64,000 nucleotides of DNA, from positions 1,858,501 to 1,922,500 of the forward strand of contig JACYXH010000091.1 of NCBI GenBank assembly GCA_026745465.1. Reading direction: 5' to 3'. Each line of letters begins with the position of its first letter. The stretch's first letter is position 1. Origin of the DNA: Lota lota (lineage: Eukaryota; Chordata; Actinopteri; Gadiformes; Lotidae). Both the position numbers and the translations under genes were made by a program. This document shows, one piece after another, positions 49,801 through 64,000 of the stretch. Under the pieces are notes generated by a model. It worked only from the letters and a program-made list of their open reading frames with translations. It was not told the DNA's origin and did no database searches.

Positions 49801-52800
49801 TTCAGGAATGCAAATGCAATTAAAATCCAGCATTCCAGTACAGGCAATCCCAAAGAATGCTTTCCTATTTAGGAGGTATCCGCTTCACCCACCCCTTCAC
49901 CCACAAGCATATCCACACAGACACACAGAAACCTGCCGTTCCTTGCGACCGGCGATAAAGTGTAATGGCAGTTACACACGCCTTAACGGGCCGCTCTGTT
50001 TGCCTTGTCAGCCAAACCAAACAGAGAACCCGCCGCACATTTCCAGAATGGTATTGATCGAGTGCTGTGATAGGCTCTCATGTCTGGAAATACATGTGGA
50101 TACACACACACACAAATTATCTGCATGCCTATTACCTCTGAAATACATGGTTGCCAGTGTGAGCCAAGGCGAGTCAATTTGAGGCATGGCTGCTCCCCCC
50201 CCCCAACCCTCGGGACCAGGGAGACTGGGAGTGGAGCGTTTTGGAAGTCATGGGAGTTGAGTAATGAAGGTCAACTATGCTGCTTTATTTGGGTTAAACA
50301 TACACACTCAAGCGGTGTGATGAAATGCTGATGAAATGCGGCTGCAATTTCATCAATGTAGGAGGACACATGTAGGAGGTTGCAAGTGTGTCACAGGATG
50401 CATTGTAGACTAGTGTAAATATATGTCTGCATGTACTGCCATTGACTTGGTCACTGGTAATGTTGGGACAGCAAATGTATATAGCACAGGTTCTTCAAAT
50501 CCCTGACACGAAGACTGACATATCTGTGTCTACACATTGGTATATCGCACTATAGCTCAGGGAGCACAATATGTATTCTGTCAAATAATTTAAAGGGGGC
50601 TGACATCAGGAAAGGCTGCCGCTATCTGGAGAAGGCTGGATGGAAGACTACAAGGGATAATCAATCATGGAGCCCAAGAACAGGAACTTGCCACCAGGTC
50701 GGTAGAAGCAGGACTCCTCCGTAATAGACAGGACCAGTGACAGGTGAAGACTGGTGTTGTAAGGTGCACTCTGGCACATTTCCGGACAGGTGGAGATATC
50801 AGGCTGGGACAACACAGTGAGCAATAGGATCATCAGGTTGCAGGAAGCATGTACGGAAACATCCGTAGAGTGAAGCCTGGACCCTTACAGCTCCAGATGG
50901 CAGACATCATGAGGGGTGATGGAGAACGACAGACCTCGGATTCGAGGAGACCTTCACCTCTAGACAGACAAATGTGTCCTGGCTAATTCCTGGCATAAAC
51001 CGGCAAGATTTATAAGAAAATACAAAGGTTAGGAAAGATATGAGGAAGTCCACGAACAACAGTTGTTCGTACAACTCCTCACATGTTTAGCCTCTGTTGA
51101 TAAACAGAGTTATACACAGCCAAAGACAAGGTTTGAGGTCTCGATGCATAGTCCTTAGAATTTCACAGGCTATCTTTTTAACAAATTCAGTTTTAGATGA
51201 CACAACTTAGCAAACACCGTTTTGGAGTTGGTAAAACAGTGTGCAATACACGTGTGCTCAGCATTTACCCTGCAGGAACACATCAATGTTTGAACTCGCA
51301 ATAACTGTTTGTTCCCAGAATGGTCTGATGATGGGTAAGTTGGTGTATTAGGTTTTCTTATCTGCCCTTATTTAAGATTTGATGTGAGCCATGTTACTTT
51401 CACAACATGCCCCTCAGAGGAAGCCTGCAAACAGTGAAACTGCCAAAGGTCGTACACATTGTTTTCTCTCCCAAAAACCTCTTTACAGTTTGATAGTTTC
51501 CACACGTATGGAACTTATATGCGGACCTCTGTGTTACGCACAAGTGAGTGAGATGTCATATGTTAACTCAATGAGTCTCATTAGTATGGTGAATGCCAAT
51601 TTAATATAGGTCCTATATGTTGCCGTTAATGTAGCCCACAAACTACCGTCAAAAACAATGTGTTCTTTTGATTGGCTTTCTTGCTCAAACAGCGTTAACC
51701 CAAAAAACAAATTAAGCCGATCGGATCTTTTATTCTATGACACACCCATTAGCCGAAATATGACAAACGTATCAATTGTATGTCATTCTGCTGTAGTAAA
51801 CCAAAGCATGACCATAAGAAATAAAAAACAAATAATGATATATTTAGTGTTCCAACCTCGACTTAAATCCAGGCTAATGGACATGAGCCATTTGTTTTTG
51901 TCTAGCTAATGACGCCTTAATTTGTGTGGGCATTCATCATGAAAGACACATTATAAGCGTTTCACACACAATATAACGTTTTAATGCTTTGATTTCTGCC
52001 CTCCCTCGTCCCTATTAATCCTCCATGACTGTTGTGGCCGTCATGGTGTTTGTAACCCTGCAGCAGCGAGAGACGATAATCCATCCCTATCTGCAGGCAG
52101 GCGTTAATAAATCACACAGAAGCTTTCAGGAGCTTTAACCTCTGTGCATTATTCAGTCAACAGCCATGATAATGCCACCTTCTCGCCTAAGCCATTTCAG
52201 TTGTGTTCGGCTAAACAGCTCACCGGCTACTTATGAAGTGGAGGACTCCCTGCAGATTGACCCCAAAGCAACACGGCCAAACTTGTGGTTCGATAATAAT
52301 AATAAACGGCTATATGAGGCGACTATGTCAGCGTTTTAGTGCTCTCACTTCATCAGCCCTTTCAGATGGTGGAGGAGCTTCAATCTGTTATGTCAGGAAG
52401 GCTTGTTTCATTATTGAATTGCATATTATTATGTGTAATGGCTAAAGAGTATAATTGATTATCTTCATACGTATAGTAAGAAAATCCCAAGTTCCACGTG
52501 CCTTACCTTCAAGGTTGAGCGACTGACCCTCGCAAGGGCCAGTTAACAACGCCATCAGAACTGTTTCATATGACTGGTATATCAATAAAGTTTAACTGCC
52601 CAACAGGCCTTTCACCATGACCAATAAGACTCACATTCACATAAAATAAGACAAACAAATAAACACCCACCCACTGGGTGATGGGCTTCATAAGAATGTC
52701 TAATGAATGGGAGGGGTGACATTTTAACTTTGACGAGTCCTTCATTAGGCATCGATGGGAAAATAAAATGCATATGTTAGGGTAGTTGGACACAAGCAAA

Positions 52801-53162
52801 GTTTAATATGACTCCTTAACTGTCATGGGAGCAACGATGACATTCACACGGTGACAATACTGCCATAACATTCTGCCTGGACTGTTGCTCTTCACTGCAG
52901 CATCATATTCTACGGACCGTGGTTATTCTTCTTTTTTCTTTTTCTTTTTTTTATCGTGTACCGCAACCTATTTAAATAAATATGCTAATGACTACATCTT
53001 TTTCTGACTCAGTCAGGGTACTCTAAATAACCCATGAGACCCAATGAAAAGGTCCACCTGTCAGCCGGTTCAGGAATTAACATGGGAGGAGAGGGCGGGG
53101 GCCTGCTGCAACTTGATCTCTGTTTTCTCACTCTTCTGGAGAGGGGAGCGAGGGAGGGAAGA

Positions 53163-53316
53163 GTGTGTGTGTGTGTGCGTGTGTGCGTGCGTGCGTGCGT
53201 GCGTGCGTGTGTGTGGCAAGGAAGGTGAGAAGGAGAGGCTTAGACACAAAAGGTTAATGGAATCACACACACATACACACACACACACATACAGACACAC
53301 ACACACACACACACAA
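53163..53316. repeat. (TG)n/(TGCG)n and (CA)n repeats
   Basis: A TG block with GTGC units (53163-53214) is followed after about 50 bp by CA blocks (53264-53315). Confidence 0.95.
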
Positions 53317-54075
53317 ATGCACGTCTCTCTCTGCCACAGAGGCCCACACACTCACATCCCTCTCTCTAATACACACACAATGTACTGTACATGCAGACAC
53401 AGCATGCACCTATCAGAGCGATGGAATTCCAGGGGTTGATGTATCCTGCGGTAGTTTTCATTGGGTAAACATGGCCAGGGCAAACAGGAAAATGCCACTG
53501 CATTCTCATGGAATTGCTAATTATTTTCAGTAGCCTGCCTTAAAAAATGCCAGGATGACAGAACGAAAACAATTGTGTTTTTTCCACCAAAAGGCAATAA
53601 ACAAATAAGCAACCTGCCGTTTTTATATTTAATCTCATATATAAATATATATATAATCAAATATGCTCAGATATGCATCTTTACTCTCTGGATTTATAAA
53701 ATGATCATACCTTTCCAGAACGCTGGACACGGAAGTGAATTTAAACGACGACAGATTCTCCTGTAGCTTCCCAGATAAGAGGAGCAGTGAGGGAACATGG
53801 TATATCAAAGTAATGCAATGTTATGACAGTAAAGAGTGAATCAAGCGAGATGGATGCCAGAGAAACTGGGAAAAGCAGACTGCGCGCACCTGCTGATGAT
53901 ATCCTAGCAAACGCGGCTGGCTCCTCCGAGTATAAGCAGACAGCACAGTCGCGCATGTTTGCATTTGGAAACATCACACACACACCTTAATGAACCTCCT
54001 GCTGTTCTGGCGTGCATAACAGGATCGCTCCGTTTTAGCAATAGCATGACACACATAGGTAAGGAGAGGTAAGCA

Positions 54076-54221
<146 letters not shown>

Positions 54222-55145
54222 AGATGACAGGGGCTTTGATTTCCTCTGACGGAAGTGATGTGACGACATGGCCCTGAGACAATACTAGAAGGTTGACTTG
54301 TATTAACAAGAAGGAAGAGGTTTGTGTGTGTGGGGGGAGGTTGGGAAAAGAGGAAAGGGAAATAACACATTGAGGTGTTATTATGGGGTGCAAGGTTGGT
54401 GCACGAGGCAGCAGTCTTTTCCTCCAAGCTACAGAGAGCTGGGTTTATGGGCAGGGTGTTTGCTTTTAGTGTGTTTCAGTTAGTACTACAGTTAAGTTAG
54501 TGTGGCTGGTGGTCCTTTAGGCAAATGGTGACCGCGATCCTGCAAAAAGGCCTTGCACCCGCAGTCAGCACCAGTAGGCGCCATAGAACCATATCAGGTA
54601 GGCCAACATGAGACACATGCAGTCAGGAGTTAGTCTTTTCTGTTTGTACTTGTGAAGGGAAGAAGAGATAAGCTGTGAACGTATCGATAGTGATAGAGAT
54701 GTGACGATAGTGTGTGACGCAGCCCCATGGTAATTCAATTGTTTGGCAGCAACAAAAGAATAGATGGAACAAATAGGTTTGTAATCTGCATGTTATTTGG
54801 AATGAAATTGTATGGCATTAAACAATGTGAATATAGAAAAATGGGATTTGATGCATAGTTTCACCAAACTGATGTATGGTGACAATAAATAATGTATGCA
54901 CAGTACATGTATGCATAATTAACACAGTGTGTAGGTCCCTCATAGAGAAATAACTATTATTATAACTAGGATTCTTTACCCAATAACAAAAGAAAAAGAA
55001 AAAACCCGTAAGAAGGTTTGAGTGTTTGAATAAATGACGGTTGATATGAAAAATGAGGTGTCCTTTCTCATCTTGTGTTCTTTATAGCTGTATTAGCACT
55101 GGGAGAGACCCAGCACACTGGGTTTGGTGGCAGAACAGACATGCA

Positions 55146-55169
55146 TCTCTCTCTCTCTCTCTCTCTGCA

Positions 55170-55245
<76 letters not shown>
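55146..55245. repeat. (CT)n-(GT)n compound microsatellite
   Basis: CT run 55146-55166, a GCACA spacer, then a pure GT run 55172-55245. Confidence 0.97.
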
Positions 55246-55248
<3 letters not shown>

Positions 55249-55550
55249 CTCCTACATCCAACGAACGAGAAGGAATCTGGTGGGTTTTGTCTGCTCCAAG
55301 TTTCTCCGCTACAAGGACTAAAGGTACTTGAGCAGTAATGACACATCCCCATTGGCCGGACCTGGCAGCAAGCAGGAAGGCAGGGGGAAGACTGGGAAAC
55401 AGAGAGGTCTGTCGTCCTGGGAGGGTGATTTAAATACAGTGGAGAAGGGAGCCGGGGAGGGACACGGAGTCAACGTCCTCTGGCAGAGGCCAAGGTAATA
55501 GAGTTTTAAGCAAATTGTTCACACAACTCAACCAGAAGGAAGTAATAGTA

Positions 55551-55656
55551 CACACACGTGTGTGTGTGTGAGTGAGTGAGTGAGTGAGTGAGTGAGTGAG
55601 TGAGTGAGTGAGTGAGTGAGTGAGAGAGAGAGAGAGAGAGATATATATATATATAG
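55551..55656. repeat. Compound CA/TG, (GTGA)n, (GA)n, (TA)n repeat
   Basis: An ACACACGTGTGTGTG palindrome-like start leads into about fourteen GTGA units (about 55569-55623), then GA and TA runs. Confidence 0.95.
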
Positions 55657-56317
55657 TGCGGCAATGGCCTGTTCATAGGTTTGGACATTCACGTATGATG
55701 TTCAGACAGAAGAGATCTGAGCGGTCTGGATCGCTGGACCCCTCAATACAACCAAGGTTGACAGCATCACGCTGAATGACAGCCAGACATCTAAACTGAA
55801 GCTGCTGTTGGTACATGCAGGTCAATTGAGCTCTTCAGAAATGGCGCTGCATCAATAGGCCAAGCTCTAGCCTATGCATCCACTGTCATCTGGGAGAAAA
55901 TGAATGCGAAGGATCTGTGCGTATTAATTTCCACAAAAAGTAAAATAATTTACAGGGTGAAAAATGCTAAAGTTAAAGGTAAAGTTTCCAAACATACTCG
56001 TATTTATTCAGTACAAGCTTGTTCACCAGAAACCTCTCCATGACCCCAAAAGACACCATTGCAAGGCGGTAAACAATTTAGAGCTCTACATTTTACAATC
56101 TATAAGAAACAACTGGGATTTAGTTTGAAAAATGAGGGGTACGGGCAACTTTGGTTGTGTCTCCTGTATCCACAACGGATGAGCTAAAGTTAATTTGGGT
56201 ATGCAACAGGGGAGACGCACAAAGGCGCATAAGAGCAAAGTTGTACATGTTGATGAAATAATGCATTGCGTCCCATTGACGTGAGTTGAAATAGGTCAAA
56301 ATCTGTTGTGTACTCAC

Positions 56318-56468
56318 CGCCGCTGGGCGGTCCCGGGCTGAACGGGTGTCCACCGGGGTTGAGCGTCACGCTGAAAGCCTGGTGCAGGACGTCCCGCTCG
56401 GGAGGGGCATCGCATGGATCCACGTAGAGCAGGGCACCGCCCAGGCCCCACTCCGACAGCAAGGACAG
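56318..56468 (-). CDS. naaladl2: naaladl2 exon: PA domain, LLYVDPCD segment
   Basis: This 151-nt exon starts in phase 0 after acceptor GTCCCCCAG and ends with one base of a split codon before donor GTGAGT. The peptide has LLSEWGLGGALLYVDPCDAP, then FSVTLNPGGHPFSPG. It matches the PA-domain segment GAKGVILYSDPADY of glutamate carboxypeptidase II and the following GDPLTPG turn. The NPGG-P-PG wording is NAALADL2-like. GC content is clearly higher than in the surrounding intron, as in the other exons. Confidence 0.92.
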
Positions 56469-56719
56469 CTGGGGGACATGAACGCATTATTTATTCCTAT
56501 TATTTACTTACACAGTCCTGTCCACTTTGGCTGCAGTCACACCTGGGTTTACCCTGGGTATTCATAAAGGGTTATCATCATACTTATTTATAGTGCATAT
56601 TAAAACATTTGGTAAAATGCCTAAAGATTAAAATGAGTGCTGAAAGAGAGAGAGAGTGATAAAACTTTAGTGTGTGACACGGACAAACATGGCCACTGGG
56701 ACATATATTGACACAAAAG

Positions 56720-56751
<32 letters not shown>

Positions 56752-59451
56752 ACACACACACAGACTACACAACAATACCCAAGACATATCTGTTATGCTT
56801 GGCAGGCTGTGAGAGTGTTGCTGTGTGAGTGTACAGCAGCAGCAGCTGATAGGTGTAAATTACAGCAAATCACGTCAGCATCACAAAATCACAAATCTCT
56901 CTGTAGCACACACACACTCACTCACTCACTCACTCAGGGAGTTAAGAGAATGACAGGAAGAGTAGTATCGGCACAACAGAGAGGTCACGGCATTGTGTTG
57001 CTGGACTTGAACAGCTCTTTACCAGAAATCTCAGATAAATACCAAGTGAAATCTCATCTTATACCAAACCTGCTCCCAAAAGATGAGTCTTGAGTCATTG
57101 AGAGTGCGGTGGGGACAGGCATACCTCGGATGCATTTTGATCATCTGAGTAAACACCTTTCAGCACAAGCCATACGACCAAAGGTAGACGGAATAAATAT
57201 TTAACATAGGTGCTCTCACAGTGGCTTCCCTATCTGAAGTAGCAGATGTGCTGAAATTGCGACCTAACATATCAGGCAGCAGGGCATCATTGAAGGCAAT
57301 GCAGGGGAGATGTCCTGTCCAGGATGCCAACCACTGCCTGCCCGCTTGGTTCTGTCCTTTGCCACAGTGAAAGGGGTCGACTGGTATGTGTGCCACACAC
57401 ACGCACAGACACTCACACACACAGCACATACGCATGCGTGGACTTGAATAAGCACACACATGCACACACACAGAAGCAAATGCACATACATAAAACACAC
57501 AAACACAAAGGTAAACACTTATTTAAGCAAATAAACATGCATCCTCACAATCACTACACAACATTCACATGCATTGAAATACCACGATCACTCCACACTA
57601 TCACATACATTCTAATATATAACATTTGAGATAATGTTGTAAAATAACTGGTATTCCTGACCCATATGCATTATGTGCCTATATATTGCTATAATGATGT
57701 TTGAGCTATAGGCAGAAAGGGCTTTCATAGTCTGAATATGATGGCCCTTTATCTTGCTACGGAGCACTTAGGATAATAATTAATATACACCATCATCCCC
57801 TCCTGCCAACTCAGATGCAGAGCATTATGGGATGTATCATTACATCAAGAGGTCAAGAGTTGTCGTACATTTTGTATCATTAAATATTTTATGTTTTTCG
57901 TTTCAAAGACATGATGCATTCCTGCTTAAGGAATATAGGGTGCCATACACTAGTTAAATAAGGGTCATAAACACTACAATATAACAGGGACTTTAAAGCA
58001 ACCGAAAAAATTAATGAATCTTTTTTAACTCTGCTCAATATATATAAATATTAATACAAGCAACAGAATGTCTGCAATAGAAACAGCCATGCCACATCAC
58101 TCAACTCATTAAACAACATCAGCACCTTTGAGATGAAAGAACGCTAAGGGTCTGCCCGTCCACAGCCCAAAAGGATACAGAATGCATCCTATTATCTAGA
58201 TTATACATATCTTATTCATCATTTTGAGGGTTTCATTCAAAATGATGATTAATATGTACTTAAATAATTTATAACAACAATATCATAATTTGTAATAATA
58301 ATAATGTTACGTTTTTTGTGTGTACTATGTGTGTGTTTGTGTCCGTACATCGGTGCAATATGTTGCTTGGGATTAGAGCTGGTTAGAGTGCACAGCGATG
58401 GCTGTCCAGTTGCAATCATGTAGGTGTAAACAGTTATTAAAGATTTGGATTGAAATCAATTTGACCGTGGCGCATGGCCCAACAATGGTTCTCAGAGCAG
58501 ACGGATCTACAATACAGGCCTTGTTTACCAATTGTATATGGGTATGTGTGATATCATATCAATAACACAAACACATCAATATAGCAAACACATGCACATT
58601 CAATTCAAACTTAAAAATGCACAACTTTTAAGATTCAAAGCATGCCATTAACTTGTTTCCATAGTCACAGAAACAAGCGCACACATACACTTTCGTTTTA
58701 ACTTAAGACGTGTACAATGGTTTGTGTAACAATGCATACAGCTGTTCCATGTCTAATTAAATGTCTGTTTAATCTGGGTTTCATACACTCGTAGTCCTTT
58801 TAAGACGGCGTGTGGGTGAGTGAGTGTTTGCGTGTGTCTATGTGTGCATATCTGTGTATATGTGTGCCACAGCACACAATGCTCTTTTTAAATTCAAATG
58901 GACAAGTAAATCGCTCTGAGAAGAATGAAAAAAAAGACAAAACACTGCACCATGAAAAATATCCACAGGGATAATAAACCCACTGAATCAATTATCTATT
59001 CACAAATGTTATCTGGAGTGAGCGATCGAACAGGCAGGCTACTCAGACGTCACTGCAACAAACAGACGAGCGAGGGACGACACGCAAGTGGCACAAGGTA
59101 CTTGGTTATGATAAATGGATGGTCCGTATGGTTTGACAATGCGTGATAGGGGCCCACACGCTCTGTCTCCTGGATTTTAAATTCTTAAACAGTAGGATGA
59201 TTAAGATTCAGTTTAGGAATGTGTTAACAGAGACGGGAGATCGACAGGAAGGCACTAAGCCACAGCCAACATGATGGATATTAGAACATATAGTTTGTGT
59301 TTCTACCTTTTTCTTTTCTTTTTTTTGCAGGTTCATGCTAAAATTATGTTTTTCAATTGCATTACTCCACAACCGACAGAAGAGGGGCATTATTCATTTC
59401 ATTGTTATCCAATTTCTGGCGATCTTTTGGGGCCCTCTCTGTTTGTCTCAC
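56469..59451 (-). other. naaladl2: naaladl2 intron, 3 kb
   Basis: Phase 0 intron. Besides the poly-C tract and interrupted CA repeats near 57390-57530, it shows no element or exon. About 57640-58760 is plain AT-rich sequence. Confidence 0.75.
56720..56761. repeat. Poly-C (32) followed by (AC)n
   Basis: Thirty-two consecutive C (56720-56751), then a short ACAC run. The sense strand of naaladl2 is poly-G here, about 250 nt upstream of the exon acceptor at 56468, and could form a G-quadruplex. Confidence 0.97.
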
Positions 59452-59571
59452 CTTGTAAAGCAGGGGCGCTTGACCTAGTTTCAGCAGCGCTAACCGGCCG
59501 GTGAGATTGACGTTTCCGCTGGCCCGCCTCAAGCGATCAGCACTGCCGTACTCCACGTCCACCACCTCTGC
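59452..59571 (-). CDS. naaladl2: naaladl2 exon: PA domain start, first exon visible
   Basis: This 120-nt exon (40 codons, phase 0/0) has acceptor TCTTCCTGCAG and donor GTGAGA. The peptide has AEVVDVEYGSADRLRR, then NVNLTGRLALLKLGQAPLLYK. This is the entry strand of the protease-associated domain. Glutamate carboxypeptidase II has CSGKIVIARYGKVFRGNK at the same place. NLT is a predicted N-glycosylation site. Joined to the next exon it gives LLYK-LSLLSEWG without a gap. Upstream exons (cytoplasmic tail, membrane anchor, stalk) must lie beyond 64000, since I see none between here and the window edge. Confidence 0.9.
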
Positions 59572-60187
59572 CTGCAGGAAGAGTCACAAAGACAAAACAA
59601 TGGAGACAGAGAGCGGGACGTTCAGCCTTAATAAAGCTAAAATAAGGGGCTGAAACGTGCCAGGAAGGTGGATACACACTACCACGCATCCATGGATCTC
59701 CTTTACATTGAGTTACATTTTCCGCTTCATCACAATTACGCGTGTCTTTCTAATTGCTATGGGCTTGAGCGAAGCATTCATCAAATTTTGCAGACCGGGC
59801 ACAAGTGTGTGTCCTATCTGTATGCGTGTGCTTGGGGCGGCGTGGGTGCTCCAGGCTGAAAATGCATGTTTGTGTGGAGAGGAGGTGTTAACATCTCCAA
59901 AATTAAAGTGACCCAGAAGTTGTGGGAAAGTCAAACACTATTTTCTGTCTACGACCAAAGTCTCTTTCCCCTCTCCCTCTCTCCAATTCTCTCCCCCCAA
60001 GTCTCTCTCTCTCCAAGTCCCTCTCTTGCTCTCTCTCTCCCCAAGTCTCTCTCTCTCTAAGTGTTGCCATCTCTCTTGAATTCTCTTGCTGCAACCAGCC
60101 AACCCTTCCCCCCATCCTCTCCTCCATTCTCCATCACCTGGTCTGATTCATTTTTCATGTGGCCTGGGGGTGAGTGTTACGTGATGC

Positions 60188-60333
<146 letters not shown>

Positions 60334-60719
60334 GAGCGAGAGAGATCACATCTTGTTTGCATCAGGGGAGACTAGCCGTGGAGAGGCAAGAAAGGAAGGG
60401 CGAGAAAGAGATTTATCGCCTCTGCCTGCATTTGCATCATAAAAGTCCTTCATTTAAACTGCGGCTTGTGCAAAAAGAACAGCAAATTGAAATACAGAAA
60501 GATTGGGCCAGGCCCTGCCTAAATGGAATCAATCTCTCCCTCTCTTTATCTTGCTTATATCACCCCTTTAAATACACACGCATGTGCATAACCAGCCACA
60601 CACACACGGTGATGCTGCATGTATACATGTGAGACACGTTGATTGACAGCTAGTAAATACATTGGCACAACTTTTGGTTCTCCAATAAATGTTGGTGAGA
60701 TCATGTAATTACAAGTTTT

Positions 60720-60974
<255 letters not shown>

Positions 60975-61727
60975 AGACCCGGCCATGTAACATACTGCAT
61001 ATAGTAAGGTTAAGTGCTAAAAGTGCATTGACTCTCTCCACACATTTCATAGATGCAAACGTGTAGGTGGTGATATGAGGATGGAGCAGTGGATGGCCTT
61101 TAGGGTTTCTGGTGGGGAACGTGATGATGCACACGACTCTCTGGTACATTACAACATCCTTTATTCCAGTCCCTTTAAACTTCTAGTTTACAAGAAAATA
61201 GTATAGAGAATCCATCCAAATATTTATTTCAGTTAGAATTGCTAATAGAAAAATGATTATTTTGTTTTAATATGGAAATTGTAGAGTAATGGCTGAACAG
61301 CACTCTCCTTTCGGTGTGCACACTTCTGTAATGGCATCAATGTTACAATCCCTTGAGTACACGCCTCATTGTTTACCTCAAAACAAGTATTTCACAGCAA
61401 GCTGATGTTCAAGGCATGGCCATGCGATCTGATAATGGCTTACATCGGTGTGAACCTGGCTCCCAGAGACTGGCTTCCAGTCTCTGTCTCTACAACACAG
61501 TAGAGGTAGAGATTGTGTGTGAGTAGTGAGAAATGAAAATAAAGCTTTTGCCAGGGAACGGGACAGGGCTTTACAGATTGTGTTCTCTGTAGGATGATGA
61601 CAGACTGCCTCTTGCCGTGACCTATAATTCACCATTATCCCATCAAGCAGCTTAAGTGCCATCACAACCACAGTCTGTCATTATGTCAGACAACACAGAG
61701 GAAGGGACAGCCATCAACAAGTCCCCA

Positions 61728-62152
<425 letters not shown>

Positions 62153-64000
62153 TGTGGTATGAATGCTATAAAAATATTTTGTACTAAGTAAATATTGGAC
62201 TGAAATATAATAGTCTATAATTTGGTCTACTGCTTGAAAAGGTTGACGTGGATATTAAACAACAGAGGACACACAAAGTGAGGAGATCAAAAAGGTGCCG
62301 AAGTTGAAGGTGCTTTGCTGTTTCCCCATCCTCTCTCCTCTTTGTCTTCAGACAAAGTGTGCACTTAAAAAGCTTCAGTGAGCTTTTACATTCTGTGATG
62401 TTGACTTTCATAATAGATTCTGTGCTTTCTACAGCCTTTTACCTTCCGTTGATCCTGTCCCACTGGGTAGGGGAAGGGAAGTGAATGTGTCCTTTTTTGC
62501 ATCATGCACTAGCTGTCCTTCATGTAATACAACAAAGGTTTAAGAGTACAGAGAAAGAGTGTGGAGAAATGGGTCAGGAGTTTTATAGTGCCACACGTTT
62601 TTAAACATATTTTCGATTTTAGATTGATACTGGATATATTATTTAATATCTACATTTTTTAATTATATAATGTAGTTGTTTTATTTTTGTATGTTTGTAG
62701 CTTGTGTTTTTGCACTTATACACCACAGTAAATTCCTTGCACGTGCAACTCACACATACAAGTCTTTCTGATTCTGATGCACATCGTCTTACTGCTGGTC
62801 AAAGCAACCAATAGCAGGTCGCTTAGTGGAAGACAATACAATGTATTTGGGGAGGCCGTATCACTACGTTGTGAAACGTGCACAGGGTGGGTGCATGCAG
62901 CGTGGGATATCATTGGCTGATGGATGGCGCAACCCCCGTCTGCAGTTAGACCAATCTGGTGAGTGGACAACAGTCAGATGAATGGCTCCAGCAAAAGGGC
63001 AGAGAGGGGAATAGGAAAGGAAAGGAATAAAGAGGTGGAAATGAATAGAAAAGGGTAACTTTTCATCTGCCTTTTGTGCCTCTGCTGCACAGAGGAATAG
63101 GAGTGTATCCTTAAAAAACATCAGCTCCACTCCCCATACACCCTGCGTTCTTCATGAGATATGCAACACAAGGTACATAGGATGGATAGAAACACCTCCT
63201 AAATTCGTTGGTCTTTCTTTAATTTCTTTCTTTCTTCAAATCTCTAAATTGTGTGTTTACCTGAGCTAGTGCAAGGCTGAAAAACATGCATTAGGAAGAG
63301 CAATAACCTTCAACTTCCCACTGCTGAATGAAGTGAAAAATAAAGACATACATATTTGATATACTACTATGATTTGTTGCAATCAGTGAATATGGTCCTT
63401 TTTCCTTATCTTGATAAAGGACATGCCGTATCTATTGAGATGGAGAGAGAGAGCGAGAGAGCGAGGCGAGAGATAGTGAAAGAGCAAGCCTGGAGGACAT
63501 TTGCTGTGTAAAACCCTCTTTCTATTATCTATGGGAAATATCATTCTCTAGAGTATGACCCATTATACTACGGAACATATCACCCCATGTGATAGACACA
63601 CCATGGCCATGAAGATATATACAGGGACAATTGGCAATCAGAAAAGTTTCCATCGATTGCACGGCTCCTCCTAACCGATTAAAACAATGTCAATCTTTCC
63701 TTGACGGTCCACTGCTCAGAAACAAAGCTGGTTCACATAATTGTATCCTATATGTGAATGCATGTTTAACCAGAGGCATTCATTGTAATTGGAGCGTTTG
63801 CACCCATCCTAAAATAGGAACATGAAGAGCGATTCTAAAATATGAATAGTTAAAGTATGAAAATGGATAACAATATCAATATTAATGAGGCCATAACTAT
63901 CAAGAAGAGCATCAACTATTAATGTGATGAAAATATTGAATCTTCAAAAGATTTAGACAAAGACTTAGACGATTCAACTCAACATAAATGACAGCATCCA

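Noticed and set aside
61378-61671. Minus-strand frame of 97 codons considered as an upstream naaladl2 exon
   Set aside because: It shows none of the family wording expected N-terminal to the PA domain, and acceptor/donor phases do not fit.

Overview
The window reads as intron-rich vertebrate DNA, most likely from a teleost fish. No bacterial-style gene layout is present. Coding sequence appears only as seven short minus-strand blocks with matched splice sites and phases. The spaces between them are full of long dinucleotide arrays, minisatellites and DNA-transposon remnants of kinds common in ray-finned fish. The unusual length of the (CA)n, (TG)n, (AG)n and (CT)n arrays recalls microsatellite-rich fish genomes such as the cods, but that is a weak guess and no species is claimed.

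The single gene recognised is naaladl2 (N-acetylated alpha-linked acidic dipeptidase-like 2), a type II membrane glycoprotein related to glutamate carboxypeptidase II and transferrin receptor. Its exons run from high to low coordinates: 59571-59452, 56468-56318, 32247-32101, 24928-24836, 14862-14675, 12096-11968 and 648-508. Together they hold 969 coding bases (323 codons) in consistent phase. They cover the protease-associated (PA) domain and the first two thirds of the M28-like domain. The N-terminal and C-terminal exons lie outside the window. Four of the metal and catalytic positions of active family members are replaced or deleted, so the product looks like a pseudo-peptidase.

Region by region, the 11.3-kb intron 649-11967 carries one copy of a ~1.04-kb hAT-like element, several minisatellites and a tandem array ending exactly at an exon. 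That exon (11968-12096) is the most interesting spot in the window. Its 3' end and splice donor have been amplified into the neighbouring intron as a minisatellite, including an in-frame, stop-free second donor 69 nt further on. A (UG)n tract sits immediately upstream of its acceptor. The 10-kb intron 14863-24835 has a (CT)n array enclosed in a 43-bp direct duplication and a second, inverted hAT-like copy inserted in a polypurine tract. The 7.2-kb intron 24929-32100 has a hAT-type MITE. The 24-kb intron 32248-56317 has RTE- and SINE-like tails, two piggyBac-type elements with TTAA ends, a minisatellite and a perfect 25-bp hairpin. The left end of the gene (59572-64000) is dominated by three very long AG/CT arrays.

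I found no tRNA, rRNA, CRISPR array, virus-like element or second convincing protein gene. Most long open frames are by-products of simple repeats.
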